A stretch of 64,000 nucleotides of DNA, from assembly GCF_003014595.1 (NCBI RefSeq), contig NZ_PYGK01000009.1, positions 1-64,000 on the forward strand. Direction: 5' to 3'. Origin of the DNA: Chitinophaga ginsengisoli. Lineage in GTDB: Bacteria; Bacteroidota; Bacteroidia; Chitinophagales; Chitinophagaceae. Within the stretch, counting starts at the first letter, position 1. Each line of letters starts with the position of its first letter. The position numbers were made by a program, and so were the translations under genes. The notes below the pieces were generated by a model that saw only the letters and a program-made list of their open reading frames with translations, did no database searches and had not been told where the DNA came from. Shown one piece after another: positions 1 through 9,383 of the stretch.

Positions 1-88
1 ACTATTTTGATGTGCCGCCGTATACGGACCCGTACGTACGGTGGCTGGAGGGGACGGCATGCGAAATAATCTCATGCCTCCTACTCAC

Positions 89-114
89 TTGTAGCGCGGG
101 ATGCAACCCCGGGG
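89..114 (+). repeat. REP-like GC-rich imperfect palindrome, copy A
   Basis: A short element of the form TTGTAG-N-GCGGG-N6-CCCCGGGG. Related sequences occur at about 17309, 27098 and (minus strand) 34974. All four sit between genes, close to gene ends or terminators. The remaining bases 1-159 hold further small palindromes (for example GGCATG...CATGCC at 56-79) and no gene that I can support. Confidence 0.4.
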
Positions 115-159
115 ATCGGGGATTCGTAATAACATTTCAATAATAATCGACAAATCAAT

Positions 160-453
160 ATGGCACACAAGATCAATCTCGCATTACAAATCCTCCCTTC
201 CGTACCCAGCGACCAGGTATACGCCGTGGTAGACGAAGCTATCGCCGTCATCCAGGCTTCCGGCCTGAAATACAGGGTATGCCCTTTCGAAACGGTCATA
301 GAAGGCACCTACGACGAATGTATGGAAGTAGTCCGCAAGGCACAGGACGTCTGTTTCAAAGCCGGCGCCTCACAGCTGCTGGTATACGTAAAAATGCAGA
401 TCAAAAAAGATGCAGACGTCAGCATTGAAGACAAGACCGGTAAATACGACTAA
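160..453 (+). CDS. Thiamine-binding (MTH1187/YkoF-like, DUF77) family protein
   Basis: A cytosolic protein of 97 residues, the usual size for this small alpha/beta ferredoxin-like family, whose members bind thiamine or a related HMP ligand as homo-oligomers. The N-terminal strand-helix pattern (INLALQILPSV, then a helix containing AVVDEAIAVIQ) and the segment YRVCPFETVIEG are typical of the family. Homologues often sit near thiamine salvage genes, but no such partner is in view here, so its exact ligand is inferred from family only. It ends 7 bp before the convergent membrane protein gene. The ATG at 160 is the natural start. Confidence 0.75.
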   Translation: MAHKINLALQILPSVPSDQVYAVVDEAIAVIQASGLKYRVCPFETVIEGTYDECMEVVRKAQDVCFKAGASQLLVYVKMQIKKDADVSIEDKTGKYD

Positions 454-460
454 GCCATAT

Positions 461-1729
461 TTATCTGAAAAGGAAATTTGTTTCCAGCGATAACAAACCA
501 ATGATCATTCCGGCAGCAAATCGGATACACTGTTCCTTACTGGCGCGGACATAAGGTGCCAGTAGTATGATGAACAGCGGCGCTGTCTGTGCTACATACC
601 TGGAGCTGAAAAGGTGGCCGACCTTAAAACTGGTGGCCAGCATCAGGAAGGTAGCCAGCAATAGGAACAGGAAAAAAGGTTCCGTACGCCGTTCCATCCA
701 TTGGAGGAAAGAACAGTACAGGAAGTACAGCGCGATAGCTATCAGCAGGGGAGAGATAAGATAAGGATATATCTGTATGACAGCTGCCGGAAAGATCTTC
801 TTCATGGCTTCATTCAGCGGGGCATATGTGAAGTCCAGCCAGTAGTAGTTAACAGGCAGGAATATGATATATAGCAGTACCAATACCGGCAGTGTCAGGC
901 GCCGATAGATAAACCAGCCCGGTGCTACGATGAATACGATGATCGCCCCATAGGCAAATGCCAGTATACCATGCCAGGGCACGAAGTCCCCTGCATTGAT
1001 GATAGCCTGCTTAGGCGGCATCAGACCTCCCCAGATAAGAAATACCGGTATACAACAGAGCAGGGCCACGCCCATGTATATACTGACATTTACCCAGCGC
1101 TTCCATTCTCCGGCCGACTGTAACAGCAATAGAAGGGCAGCGGGTATAAACACCAGGAAAGACGAACTGCCAAGTATAGCCAGCCCCAGGCACAAGCCCG
1201 CCAGCAGAGATAAGAATATGCCTAGTCCACCGCGTTTATGGGTATGATCGAGCGCATGCTGCAGGAGCCAGATAGATAGCGTGGCAAATAGCATCGAAGG
1301 AATTTCCGTTAATGCCATCCCTGCTACCTGCCATATCATGGGTACTGCCATGATATGTAACGCAGGCAACCATACGCTTTTCTTTACCTTTCGTTGCATC
1401 TTCCGTATAATGGCCGCCAGCAGGATGATGATCAGCAGCAGCATCGTTGTATTCACCAGCCGGATGCCCGGCGTCTGTAAATGCGTGACCGGCTCCAGTG
1501 CATAATGTATCAACTGATACAAAGGCCCAGGCGCCTGGTTATCTATATTTAAGAGGAAGGCACGGGACAGCCCATATTGATGTAGTAGCTGAATATTGGC
1601 AATAAAAAGTGGTTCGTCAAACAGTGGTCCTTGCCAGTGTAGAAGTGTAATGACCAGCAGAAACAGGTAACCGGCAATACCGGAAGCCAATAATAATCTC
1701 TCTTGTGAATTTGGGCGTAGCATGTTCAT
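461..1729 (-). CDS. GT-C fold membrane glycosyltransferase-like protein
   Basis: A polytopic inner-membrane protein of 422 residues with about 10-12 hydrophobic segments. After the first membrane segment there is an acidic pair, D38-E39, in the context GPLFDEPLF. That arrangement is typical of GT-C glycosyltransferases (PMT/ArnT/GT39 relatives), which use polyprenyl-phosphate sugars on the outer face. Sequence features beyond the DE motif are weak, so donor and acceptor cannot be named. The gene is convergent with the thiamine-binding gene and follows the YeiH-type gene on the same strand after a hairpin. Two ATGs (1729 and 1723) are possible starts. Confidence 0.55.
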   Translation of the reverse strand: MNMLRPNSQERLLLASGIAGYLFLLVITLLHWQGPLFDEPLFIANIQLLHQYGLSRAFLLNIDNQAPGPLYQLIHYALEPVTHLQTPGIRLVNTTMLLLIIILLAAIIRKMQRKVKKSVWLPALHIMAVPMIWQVAGMALTEIPSMLFATLSIWLLQHALDHTHKRGGLGIFLSLLAGLCLGLAILGSSSFLVFIPAALLLLLQSAGEWKRWVNVSIYMGVALLCCIPVFLIWGGLMPPKQAIINAGDFVPWHGILAFAYGAIIVFIVAPGWFIYRRLTLPVLVLLYIIFLPVNYYWLDFTYAPLNEAMKKIFPAAVIQIYPYLISPLLIAIALYFLYCSFLQWMERRTEPFFLFLLLATFLMLATSFKVGHLFSSRYVAQTAPLFIILLAPYVRASKEQCIRFAAGMIIGLLSLETNFLFR

Positions 1730-1744
1730 AGTTCGGTAGCAGAC

Positions 1745-1788
1745 GATCCACAGACCGTAGTGTATTGCTCACCTGCGGTCTGTGGATC
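1745..1788 (-). terminator. Stem-loop between the YeiH-like and GT-C-like genes
   Basis: A perfect 13-bp inverted repeat (1745-1757 with 1776-1788, core CCACAGACCG) lies just past the stop codon of the YeiH-like gene. There is no strong U-tract on the minus strand, so termination is likely but not certain. Confidence 0.5.
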
Positions 1789-1796
1789 ATCTCCTT

Positions 1797-3047
1797 TTAT
1801 TGTCGACCGAACACGAGGTAAGCTATCACCAGCGTAAATATGATATTGAAGAGCTGCGCAATGATAAATGCCATTGCCGGACGGCCATTCTCTATTTTAA
1901 AAATATCAGTGAATTTAGTCTCCAGTCCTATACAGGTAAACGCAATAGCGAACCAATATGTTTGCAATTCCTTCAAAGGACCTTTACTGGCGGCTACCGT
2001 TGCGGGGGATAATGCAAAGGAAAACAGAAGGGACGCCAATACGAAACCCAGTACGAACTTGGGAAATCGGTCCCAGATGGTACGCAGTGTAGGCTTTTCA
2101 TAACCTGCTTCCTTACGCGAATAAGACCAGTAAAGAGAGATAAAGAAGGCTGCCAGTCCAAGCAACACGTTCTGTGAGAACTTCACCAGCGTGGCATATT
2201 TCAGTGCTTCTTCTCCCAGCACACTGCCAGCGGCTACCACAGCGCCAGAAGTATCGATCGTACCTCCCAGCCAGGCGCCGGCTACGGCAGGCGTCATATG
2301 CGCCCAGGTAGCGATATAGGGCATGAACAGCATCATGGGAATAGCGACGATGAGTACCAGGGAAATAACATGTGATAATTTTTTATTGTCCCCCTCAATA
2401 GCGCCCGCAGTGGCAATGGCGGCAGAAACCCCACAGATAGACACGGCACTGGAGATCATCATACGGAATTCATCATCCAGTTTAAACTTGCGGCATACCC
2501 AGAAGCTGAAATACCATACGGTAAATACTACCGCCACAGACTGTAAAATACCCAGTCCACCAGCTTTCAGGATGTCCTGGAAAAGTACGTTGGCGCCCAG
2601 TAATACCAGGCCGATCTTGATATACAGCTCCGTCTGTATAGCAGGCCTGAAAATGGCCGGTATCCCTACCAGGTTGCTGATCAGCAATCCCAGTATCAGG
2701 CTGAATAACACGACCTCAATGCCATATTCCTTTATGGGTTTATAACTTGCAATGAATTGTGCCAGTAGGGTAATAAAGACGATGAATAACAGGGACACCA
2801 GCAGTTTCACGACTTCCACTTTCCCTGTAAAAGCCTTCGCCAGTAGCAGACTGGCAAATACCCAGAGAAATAAAAGGCCCGTCTGTCCCCATACGGTAAC
2901 TCCTCCGAATTGTGCCGTCACAAGGGAGGCATCACTCCAGACGGCGATCTTCGGGAATACCGGTTTAAGACCCAACAGCACCAGGCCAATAGTCAAAAAA
3001 GCAATAATAACAGCAATCCAGTCTTCGTGCAGCGTTTTCTTAGGCAT
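1797..3047 (-). CDS. YeiH family putative sulfate exporter (UPF0324)
   Basis: An inner-membrane protein of 416 residues with about 10-11 hydrophobic helices. Diagnostic YeiH/PSE segments are visible: GLVLLGANVLF in the middle, then SAVSICGVSAAIATAGAI, and later AGAWLGGTIDTSGAVVAAG. The family is annotated as a putative sulfate exporter and is sometimes linked to sulfite or taurine metabolism, but its biochemistry is poorly settled. It lies 84 bp downstream of the SpmA/B-like gene on the same strand and may share its transcript. Length is somewhat longer than the E. coli protein because of an extra hydrophobic N-terminal part. Confidence 0.8.
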   Translation of the reverse strand: MPKKTLHEDWIAVIIAFLTIGLVLLGLKPVFPKIAVWSDASLVTAQFGGVTVWGQTGLLFLWVFASLLLAKAFTGKVEVVKLLVSLLFIVFITLLAQFIASYKPIKEYGIEVVLFSLILGLLISNLVGIPAIFRPAIQTELYIKIGLVLLGANVLFQDILKAGGLGILQSVAVVFTVWYFSFWVCRKFKLDDEFRMMISSAVSICGVSAAIATAGAIEGDNKKLSHVISLVLIVAIPMMLFMPYIATWAHMTPAVAGAWLGGTIDTSGAVVAAGSVLGEEALKYATLVKFSQNVLLGLAAFFISLYWSYSRKEAGYEKPTLRTIWDRFPKFVLGFVLASLLFSFALSPATVAASKGPLKELQTYWFAIAFTCIGLETKFTDIFKIENGRPAMAFIIAQLFNIIFTLVIAYLVFGRQ

Positions 3048-3131
3048 GATAGTAAGCGACGTTAATAGTTTAAGAGTACCTCTTGGTGGAAGCGGATCTA
3101 TTGGTGGTGGGCCCCAAGTTAGTAAAAGAAT

Positions 3132-4370
3132 TTATTTATTATGAAAGAAAATGTACCCTATAATAATAGCAGCCACCAGTCCTACCACATCAGCGATCAG
3201 CCCACATGTCAGCGCATATTTGGTCTTTTTGATGTTCACAGAGCCAAAATATACCGCGAGTACATAGAACGTTGTCTCCGTTGATCCCTGTATGATACTG
3301 GCCAGGCGTCCCGCAAAGGAATCCGGCCCGTGTGTTTTCAGGATATCCACCATGAGAGCACGGGCGGCGCCCCCGCTGAGGGGTTTCATTAAGCCGACAG
3401 GAAGGGCTGGTACAAAGTCTGTATTCATACCCATAGCAGCAAACAGGCTGGCAATGCCATCCAACACATAATCCATGCAACCGGTATTCCGGAATGCGCT
3501 GATAGCCACGAGCATGGTAACCAGGTAGGGGATGATGGTAACAGATACCTGGAAACCTTCTTTGGCCCCCTCTATGAACACATCATATACATTGATCTTT
3601 TTGACCACCCCCAATGCCAGGAAGCCTACAATAATGGCAAATATGGTAAACCCACCGACGAAAGCGGTGTATTGTGCCAGCTGGTCGGCCGTGAGGTAGG
3701 GCATTACGTAATAAAGCCCCAGCAGCGCCAGACCGAAAACGGCAAAGGTCAGCAGGATAGGGGCCTTCAGTAAGTTAATCCGCTGGTAGATGGCCACGGC
3801 GATCAGACCAGACACAAAAGAGATAATAGTACCTATCAGCGTGGGAATAAAGATCTCAGCAGCATTATGGGAACCCGCGGCAATACGCAGGGCAATGACG
3901 GAGGTAGGTATCAGGGTGATGCCGGCTGTGTTCAATACCAGGAACATGATCTGGGCATTGGTGGCAGTATCCGGCTCAGGATTCAGCTCCTGTAACTGCT
4001 TCATGGCCTTCAGCCCTACAGGAGTGGCGGCATTGTCCAGTCCTAAAGCATTGGCGCTGAAGTTCATGAGAATAGACCCCATAGCAGGGTGCTTTTTAGG
4101 TATCCCAGGGAAGAGCTTGGAAAAGAAGGGGTCCACCGCCCTCGCCAGAATGCCGATCATTCCACCTTTTTCCCCCACTTTCATGATCCCCAGCCAGAAG
4201 GTCATAATACCTGCCAGCCCCAGCGAGATCTCTGCCCCGGTTTTGGCACTCTCAAACATGCCATTCATGACGGTAGAGAACACGGCAGTATCCTGGAGGA
4301 AGATCAGCCGACAAACGGCCACAACAAAAGAGATCAGGAAGAAGGCCAGCCAGACGTAGTTTAATGCCAT
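3132..4370 (-). CDS. Fused SpmA/SpmB-like nucleoside-recognition (Gate) domain membrane protein
   Basis: A 412-residue membrane protein. The first half resembles spore maturation protein A (GIMTFWLGIMKVGEKGG, then MNFSANALGLDNAATPVGLK). The second half resembles SpmB (a Gate domain with EGAKEGFQVSVTIIPYLV and GLMKPLSGGAARALMV). In Firmicutes these are two separate proteins; in Bacteroidota they occur as one fused protein in organisms that do not sporulate. The transported compound is unknown. Start ATG at 4370 follows a plausible TAGATTTG promoter element on the minus strand. It is divergent from ychF. Confidence 0.75.
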   Translation of the reverse strand: MALNYVWLAFFLISFVVAVCRLIFLQDTAVFSTVMNGMFESAKTGAEISLGLAGIMTFWLGIMKVGEKGGMIGILARAVDPFFSKLFPGIPKKHPAMGSILMNFSANALGLDNAATPVGLKAMKQLQELNPEPDTATNAQIMFLVLNTAGITLIPTSVIALRIAAGSHNAAEIFIPTLIGTIISFVSGLIAVAIYQRINLLKAPILLTFAVFGLALLGLYYVMPYLTADQLAQYTAFVGGFTIFAIIVGFLALGVVKKINVYDVFIEGAKEGFQVSVTIIPYLVTMLVAISAFRNTGCMDYVLDGIASLFAAMGMNTDFVPALPVGLMKPLSGGAARALMVDILKTHGPDSFAGRLASIIQGSTETTFYVLAVYFGSVNIKKTKYALTCGLIADVVGLVAAIIIGYIFFHNK

Positions 4371-4392
4371 ATGGTGTGAAATGATTGAAAGC

Positions 4393-4400
4393 CAAATCTA
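4393..4400 (-). promoter_or_regulatory. Putative Bacteroidota -7 element for the SpmA/B-like gene
   Basis: The minus strand reads TAGATTTG, a match to TAnnTTTG, 22 bp before the start codon. The -33 region is only T-rich. Confidence 0.4.
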
Positions 4401-4485
4401 ATGGCAAAAATTTAATATTAAAAACATAAATCTGTGTTATAGCATGTCACTTCGGCCGAATTGCCATTGATAGCGAAAAAAGCAT

Positions 4486-4493
4486 TATCTTCG
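4486..4493 (+). promoter_or_regulatory. Putative -7 element for ychF
   Basis: TATCTTCG is a one-mismatch match to TAnnTTTG, 17 bp before the ATG. A TTG lies 16 bp upstream of it. Confidence 0.35.
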
Positions 4494-4510
4494 CGCAAAT
4501 TTTTAAAAAA

Positions 4511-5614
4511 ATGGCGTTACAAGTAGGAATTGTTGGATTGCCGAATGTAGGGAAGTCGACTTTATTTAACGCGGTAAGCAATAGCGCAAAGGCGCAGGCC
4601 AGCAATTACCGTTTCTGTACAATTGAGCCTAACGTAGGACTTGTAGACGTACCGGATGAAAGGCTGAGAAAGCTGGAAGAATTGGTAAAACCAAACCGGG
4701 TAGTTCCTACTACTATCGAGTTTGTGGACATTGCAGGCCTTGTAAAGGGTGCCAGTAAAGGGGAAGGTCTTGGTAACAAGTTCCTCGCCAATATCCGTGA
4801 AGTGGATGCGATCGTACACGTGATCCGTTGCTTCGAAGACGATAACATCCTCAGGGAAGAAGGCGCCATCAACCCTGTAGGCGATAAAGAGATCATTGAC
4901 ACGGAGTTACAGCTGAAAGACCTCGAAAGCGTAGAGAAAAAGATCGCACGTACCGAGAAAATGGCAAAAACCGGTGGTGATCCGAAAGCGAAAAAAGAAT
5001 ACGAAATCCTGAAACAATGCCAGGAACACCTGGAAAAAGGTAAGAATATCCGTGAGCTGGGATTGAGCAAGGAAGACCGCGTAGCGATCGCCGACCTGTT
5101 CCTGCTGACGGAAAAGCCAGTACTCTATGTAGCCAACGTAGACGAAGCCTCTATGCTGACCGGCAACAAATTTTCCGAGCAACTGCAGGCTTCCGTTAAA
5201 GCGGAAAACGCAACAGTAGTGGTAATGAATAACAGTATCGAAGCCCAGATCTCCGAAATGGAAGATCCTGCGGATAAAGAATTGTTCCTGTCCGAATATA
5301 ACCTGACCGAACCAGGCCTGAACCGCCTGATCCGCGAAGCATATAACCTCCTGAACCTGATCACCTACTTTACAGCAGGCGTACAGGAAGTAAGGGCATG
5401 GACCATCCACACCGGATGGAAAGCACCACAGGCTGCCAGTGTGATCCATACCGATTTCGAGAAAGGTTTCATCAAGGCAGAGGTGATCGCTTATGATGAT
5501 TACGTTAAGTTTGGCTCCGAAACCGCAGCACGCGATAATGGCCGCTTACGCATAGAAGGTAAAGAATACATCGTGAACGATGGTGATGTAATGCACTTCC
5601 GTTTCAACGTATAA
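4511..5614 (+). CDS. ychF: Redox-regulated ATPase YchF (Obg/OLA1 family)
   Basis: A cytosolic P-loop ATPase of 367 residues, the normal length. The Walker A motif GLPNVGKS is at residues 8-15. The switch region reads DIAGLVKGASKGEGLGNKF, and NVDE replaces the NKxD of true GTPases, consistent with preference for ATP. The C-terminal TGS domain ends in YIVNDGDVMHFRFNV. It binds ribosomes and acts in translation quality control and stress responses. It stands alone, with two terminator-like hairpins downstream. Confidence 0.95.
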   Translation: MALQVGIVGLPNVGKSTLFNAVSNSAKAQASNYRFCTIEPNVGLVDVPDERLRKLEELVKPNRVVPTTIEFVDIAGLVKGASKGEGLGNKFLANIREVDAIVHVIRCFEDDNILREEGAINPVGDKEIIDTELQLKDLESVEKKIARTEKMAKTGGDPKAKKEYEILKQCQEHLEKGKNIRELGLSKEDRVAIADLFLLTEKPVLYVANVDEASMLTGNKFSEQLQASVKAENATVVVMNNSIEAQISEMEDPADKELFLSEYNLTEPGLNRLIREAYNLLNLITYFTAGVQEVRAWTIHTGWKAPQAASVIHTDFEKGFIKAEVIAYDDYVKFGSETAARDNGRLRIEGKEYIVNDGDVMHFRFNV

Positions 5615-5656
5615 AAATACTCAGGGTTTATCCACTGAGGGGTACAACAAATCTAA

Positions 5657-5684
5657 GACGCTCCGGGGCCTTCCCCGGGGCGTC
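5657..5684 (+). terminator. Stem-loop terminator after ychF
   Basis: A 12-bp GC-rich stem (GACGCTCCGGGG with CCCCGGGGCGTC, one G-T pair) lies 43 bp after the stop. Confidence 0.7.
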
Positions 5685-5694
5685 GCCAATTTTA

Positions 5695-5717
5695 GGGGGG
5701 GGATTTCTCCCCTTTTT
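5695..5717 (+). terminator. Second terminator after ychF
   Basis: A G-run and TCCCC form a short stem (5699-5703 with 5708-5712), followed by TTTTT at 5713-5717. The rest of the gap up to 6028 is AT-rich, with one small hairpin (5824-5838) and a possible promoter. Confidence 0.5.
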
Positions 5718-5874
5718 GCGTTTCTACGATTGTCGTGTTGGGAATTAGTTCTAATTTTCAACTGATATTACAAACTCCAATAGTAACTATCCATAATTAT
5801 TTCCAGATAACGTATTTCTGGCACTGGTGCATCACCAGGGCAGCCGGAATAAATGACAGCATAAAAAATTAACA

Positions 5875-5903
5875 TTGGTTTCATTTTTTACACTATATCT
5901 TCA
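5875..5903 (+). promoter_or_regulatory. Possible promoter of the RHS locus
   Basis: TTG at 5875-5877 and TATCTTCA at 5896-5903 (two mismatches to TAnnTTTG) are 18 bp apart. This would give a leader of about 115 bases before the start at 6029. Confidence 0.3.
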
Positions 5904-6028
5904 TCTTGTAATTGTCAGTAGAAAACTCAAATTAGTTTAACCTATATGTGGTATTTCTTCTAAGAATTAATAGAAGAACTAATGCAATTTAATAAACCCA
6001 ACATACCTATAAAAGTTCGTATCATTTA

Positions 6029-9000
6029 ATGCTAAGAATCAAATATCTAAGTACGATATTGCTAGTAATCGTGCTGTTTGCCAAGCAGTTGTCCGCTCAA
6101 AACTATCTTTCAAGCCTCGAAAAAACATTAACTCCGTCGCCGATGATAGCTTCTCTGGGGACTTTCGGAGGAACAGAAATCAGGAAGAATACCGGTGGTG
6201 TCCAAAAGAGTATTCCGCTGTTTCAAGTGAAGCAGGGAGACATCAGTTACAGCCCTACCCTTGAATATTTTTCCACTGGTATTAAAGTAGACGACTGGGG
6301 TAGCCGTGTTGGTATGGGATGGACGGATAACATCACTGCGGTTATTACCCGTACAGTGAGACACATACCGGATGAAACAGCTACTTCAAGATTTGGAGAT
6401 GGTCCCGATGAGTTTCTGGATCCGTCAGACCCTGTAAATGCGCAGAATGCGCTTGCTAAGGCAAGGCAATTGTCATCTCCTACGACAAAGGTGGATGGAA
6501 TATTTGACGAGTTTCATTATAATATAATGGGTACTTCTGGAGGTTTTATTATCCGGAAAGGTCAGGCAGTATTGCTGAAGGACAATAACGAGTTTAAAGT
6601 ATCTATTATATCAACAAGTCCTACTTATCAGTTTATTCTTACTGACATAGGGGGGACAAAATATTATTTCACCTCATCTGTTGAGAAGACTAAGTTTGAT
6701 GCAGATAACCCGTGCGATAATGATAACCCGAATACTGCTTATACGGCTACTGCATGGTTTGTGGATAAGATGGTATCTCCAGGTGGCCGTGTTGTGAATT
6801 TCTATTATAGTGATTTATCGTTTAATTATTTATACGATTTTAACGAATCATATATTTTCTCTGAGGTAAATGATTTGCCTTACGATCCCTGTAGTGAAGG
6901 TTCAGCTCCTAGTGGAACCCGTAGCTATTGTTTAAGGAGGAAACTATCGAACACTAAACTGTTGTCTTCAGTCACTGCAGATAACTTCAGTTTGACATTC
7001 GACTACATTACACGTAATGATATCTATGCTGAGAAATTGCTTAGCAAGGTCACGTTGAAGAATAATGATGGCGAGGTAAGGAGTGCTACGCTGAAGTATG
7101 ACGAGGTAGTCGCTACTTCCACGTTGGAATTGATCATAGCGAATAGCTTGACTAACGATCCTGTAGAGGAAAAAGGCCTGAAAACGAGATACTATCTGAA
7201 ATCGCTTGAAATTTCAGATAGCAAGGGCAAACCTGAGCAGTTATATCAATTTACATATTTTAATCCGGGAGACTTGCCACATCGCTATTCTCTGTCGCAG
7301 GACTATTTGGGTTATTATAACGGTCAGATAAATGTAAGTTTAGTGCCGAAAATATCGTTAATAGGAGAGCCGCAGCTTTTTATTGATGCAACACGTGGTA
7401 TTACCTTCGGTAACCGTGATCCCTCATTGGCTGGTCGTGCTGGACTTCTGAGCAATATCACATACCCCACAGGCGCAAAGGATGATATCACTTATGAACA
7501 GAACAAATACCATACAATTGTAGAAAACATACATACAGCATCTGTTAAGGACTGGTATTCTTGTGAAGAATGGCCATCCTATTCAGGTGGATTTTTTACA
7601 ATGAATGTGCCGATGGCCGGTCCTGTTACCTTATTTGTAGAATGTTATTACGGGTCTGATGAACCAATGACCAAGCCGGTGGAAAATTATGAAGCAGATT
7701 TTGAACTTTGGAGTTCAGATGGTATTGTAACTTTTCCCAGCGGACAGACCAGGATACAGTTGCAGCTAAACAAAACGTTTAATTCTACAAATATTCTCAA
7801 AGGGCAGCCAATAAAACTGATGATGGAACCCGATAAAGAATACTGGTTAAACGTCAATATTTATGGCAAGAATACTACTTTGAGAGCAACACTTGAATAC
7901 ATCACTTCTATTACCAATGACCCTGTTGATTCGGTTTACATGGGATATCGTGTGAAAAATGTAGTTACTCATCCGTTGGCAGGACCGGATCTTGTTAAGT
8001 CATATAACTATAACACTTTTAAGGTAACAGGTAATCAACTGGCGCTTTCTAATGAAAGTTCTTTGAATGTCACCCCGCTTAACAATTTCCGTACGGAAGG
8101 ACTGTGGTTATGCGAAAAGACCGCCACTAATGGTGTACCCACCTTGTCACTGCTTAAATTAATGGGTAAAAGCAACTATAACTTAAATGAATATGCAGGA
8201 GTACCTTATACATATAGCTGCATTACAGAGTTTCAAGATGCGTCGGAAACGGCATTCATCTCCAGCGAAATGGCGGTGAGTCGCGACACACGTGAAGTTC
8301 GAATAATTGACGATGGGAAATGGACTGGCCTGGAAATAACATATCCTGCCCTGAATAATTCCTCCTGGAACAATGGTATTGAATTAAACCGGTATTATGG
8401 GGCGAAAATCGATGGTAAGTACAATGTAGATCGCCGCATAAACTGGGATTATTTACAGGATGAAAAGTGGTTCTTTACTTATTCTGCATATCAACTCTTG
8501 CCTGTAATACAGGGATTTAGTGATCCGAGATCCAATCTTGGCTTTTATATGATAAAGTCAGGAGCAGTTTACACCCACTATGTAAAACTGAATTCCATGA
8601 CGGAAACTAATTTTTATCCTGTCGCAGGGGGAGGATATAATACAGGTGTCAATAAGACGCTCTATAGGTATGCTGGCGACAAGCTGAAGTCTGAAGAAGA
8701 AACAACTAGCAGTAAGGGAGAGGTGCTGTTGAAACATATCGCCAGACCATATGAGATGATGAATACAACAGGTAAAGATCCACAGGGTATTTATGCAGCA
8801 ATGGTCAATAACCATATAGTGGCCCCGGAGATCGAAGTAGCGAATAATCGCGATGGTAATCAGGTAAGCTTGGTCCGTACTAATTACTTCCAGCCATTTA
8901 CGGGTTTGTTTTTGCCGCAATCTATACAGACGCAATCCGCTAGTAGTGATCCTTTAGTGACGAACCTGAAGTACCTGAAATATGATGATATGGGCAACAT

Positions 9001-9376
9001 ATTAAGCTTATCTGAAAATAACGGTAAGATCATTAATTATATCTGGAGCTATAAAGGAATTTATCCGGTTGCCAAAATTGAGAATTGCGATTATAGCACT
9101 CTGGAAAGTGTAATAGGATCTGCCGCACTCACAAGCTTTCGTGGTCTTAATCCGGATGACGTCAAGGTAGAGCAGCTGATAGCCCCTGTCAGGACTAATG
9201 TACCGGGGGCGTTTATTACCCGATATACTTATACGCCCCTGGTAGGTGTGAATGCTATAATGGACAATAAAGGGCAGATGATCTATTATAATTACGACAA
9301 CTTCCAACGCTTGAAGACTATCAAGGATACAAACGGTAAAGTTATAAAGAGTTTCTTCTATCATTATGGCAATTAA
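6029..9376 (+). CDS. Exported RHS/YD-type protein, first half of a split RHS locus
   Basis: A protein of 1115 residues with an N-terminal signal peptide (residues 1-23, hydrophobic core LLVIVLFA, cleavage after LSA). The long body is rich in aromatic and polar beta-strand segments. It ends in RHS-like YD motifs, including TYTPLVGVNAIMDNKG and YYNYDNFQRLKTIKD. That ending is what normally precedes the core of Bacteroidota RHS proteins. The next gene starts only 7 bp downstream, so the two are surely co-expressed and may assemble together as a shell. The middle has no domain I recognise. Codon choice looks more AT-rich than ychF upstream, which hints at lateral gain of the whole locus. Confidence 0.75.
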   Translation: MLRIKYLSTILLVIVLFAKQLSAQNYLSSLEKTLTPSPMIASLGTFGGTEIRKNTGGVQKSIPLFQVKQGDISYSPTLEYFSTGIKVDDWGSRVGMGWTDNITAVITRTVRHIPDETATSRFGDGPDEFLDPSDPVNAQNALAKARQLSSPTTKVDGIFDEFHYNIMGTSGGFIIRKGQAVLLKDNNEFKVSIISTSPTYQFILTDIGGTKYYFTSSVEKTKFDADNPCDNDNPNTAYTATAWFVDKMVSPGGRVVNFYYSDLSFNYLYDFNESYIFSEVNDLPYDPCSEGSAPSGTRSYCLRRKLSNTKLLSSVTADNFSLTFDYITRNDIYAEKLLSKVTLKNNDGEVRSATLKYDEVVATSTLELIIANSLTNDPVEEKGLKTRYYLKSLEISDSKGKPEQLYQFTYFNPGDLPHRYSLSQDYLGYYNGQINVSLVPKISLIGEPQLFIDATRGITFGNRDPSLAGRAGLLSNITYPTGAKDDITYEQNKYHTIVENIHTASVKDWYSCEEWPSYSGGFFTMNVPMAGPVTLFVECYYGSDEPMTKPVENYEADFELWSSDGIVTFPSGQTRIQLQLNKTFNSTNILKGQPIKLMMEPDKEYWLNVNIYGKNTTLRATLEYITSITNDPVDSVYMGYRVKNVVTHPLAGPDLVKSYNYNTFKVTGNQLALSNESSLNVTPLNNFRTEGLWLCEKTATNGVPTLSLLKLMGKSNYNLNEYAGVPYTYSCITEFQDASETAFISSEMAVSRDTREVRIIDDGKWTGLEITYPALNNSSWNNGIELNRYYGAKIDGKYNVDRRINWDYLQDEKWFFTYSAYQLLPVIQGFSDPRSNLGFYMIKSGAVYTHYVKLNSMTETNFYPVAGGGYNTGVNKTLYRYAGDKLKSEEETTSSKGEVLLKHIARPYEMMNTTGKDPQGIYAAMVNNHIVAPEIEVANNRDGNQVSLVRTNYFQPFTGLFLPQSIQTQSASSDPLVTNLKYLKYDDMGNILSLSENNGKIINYIWSYKGIYPVAKIENCDYSTLESVIGSAALTSFRGLNPDDVKVEQLIAPVRTNVPGAFITRYTYTPLVGVNAIMDNKGQMIYYNYDNFQRLKTIKDTNGKVIKSFFYHYGN

Positions 9377-9383
9377 CTCTCCT

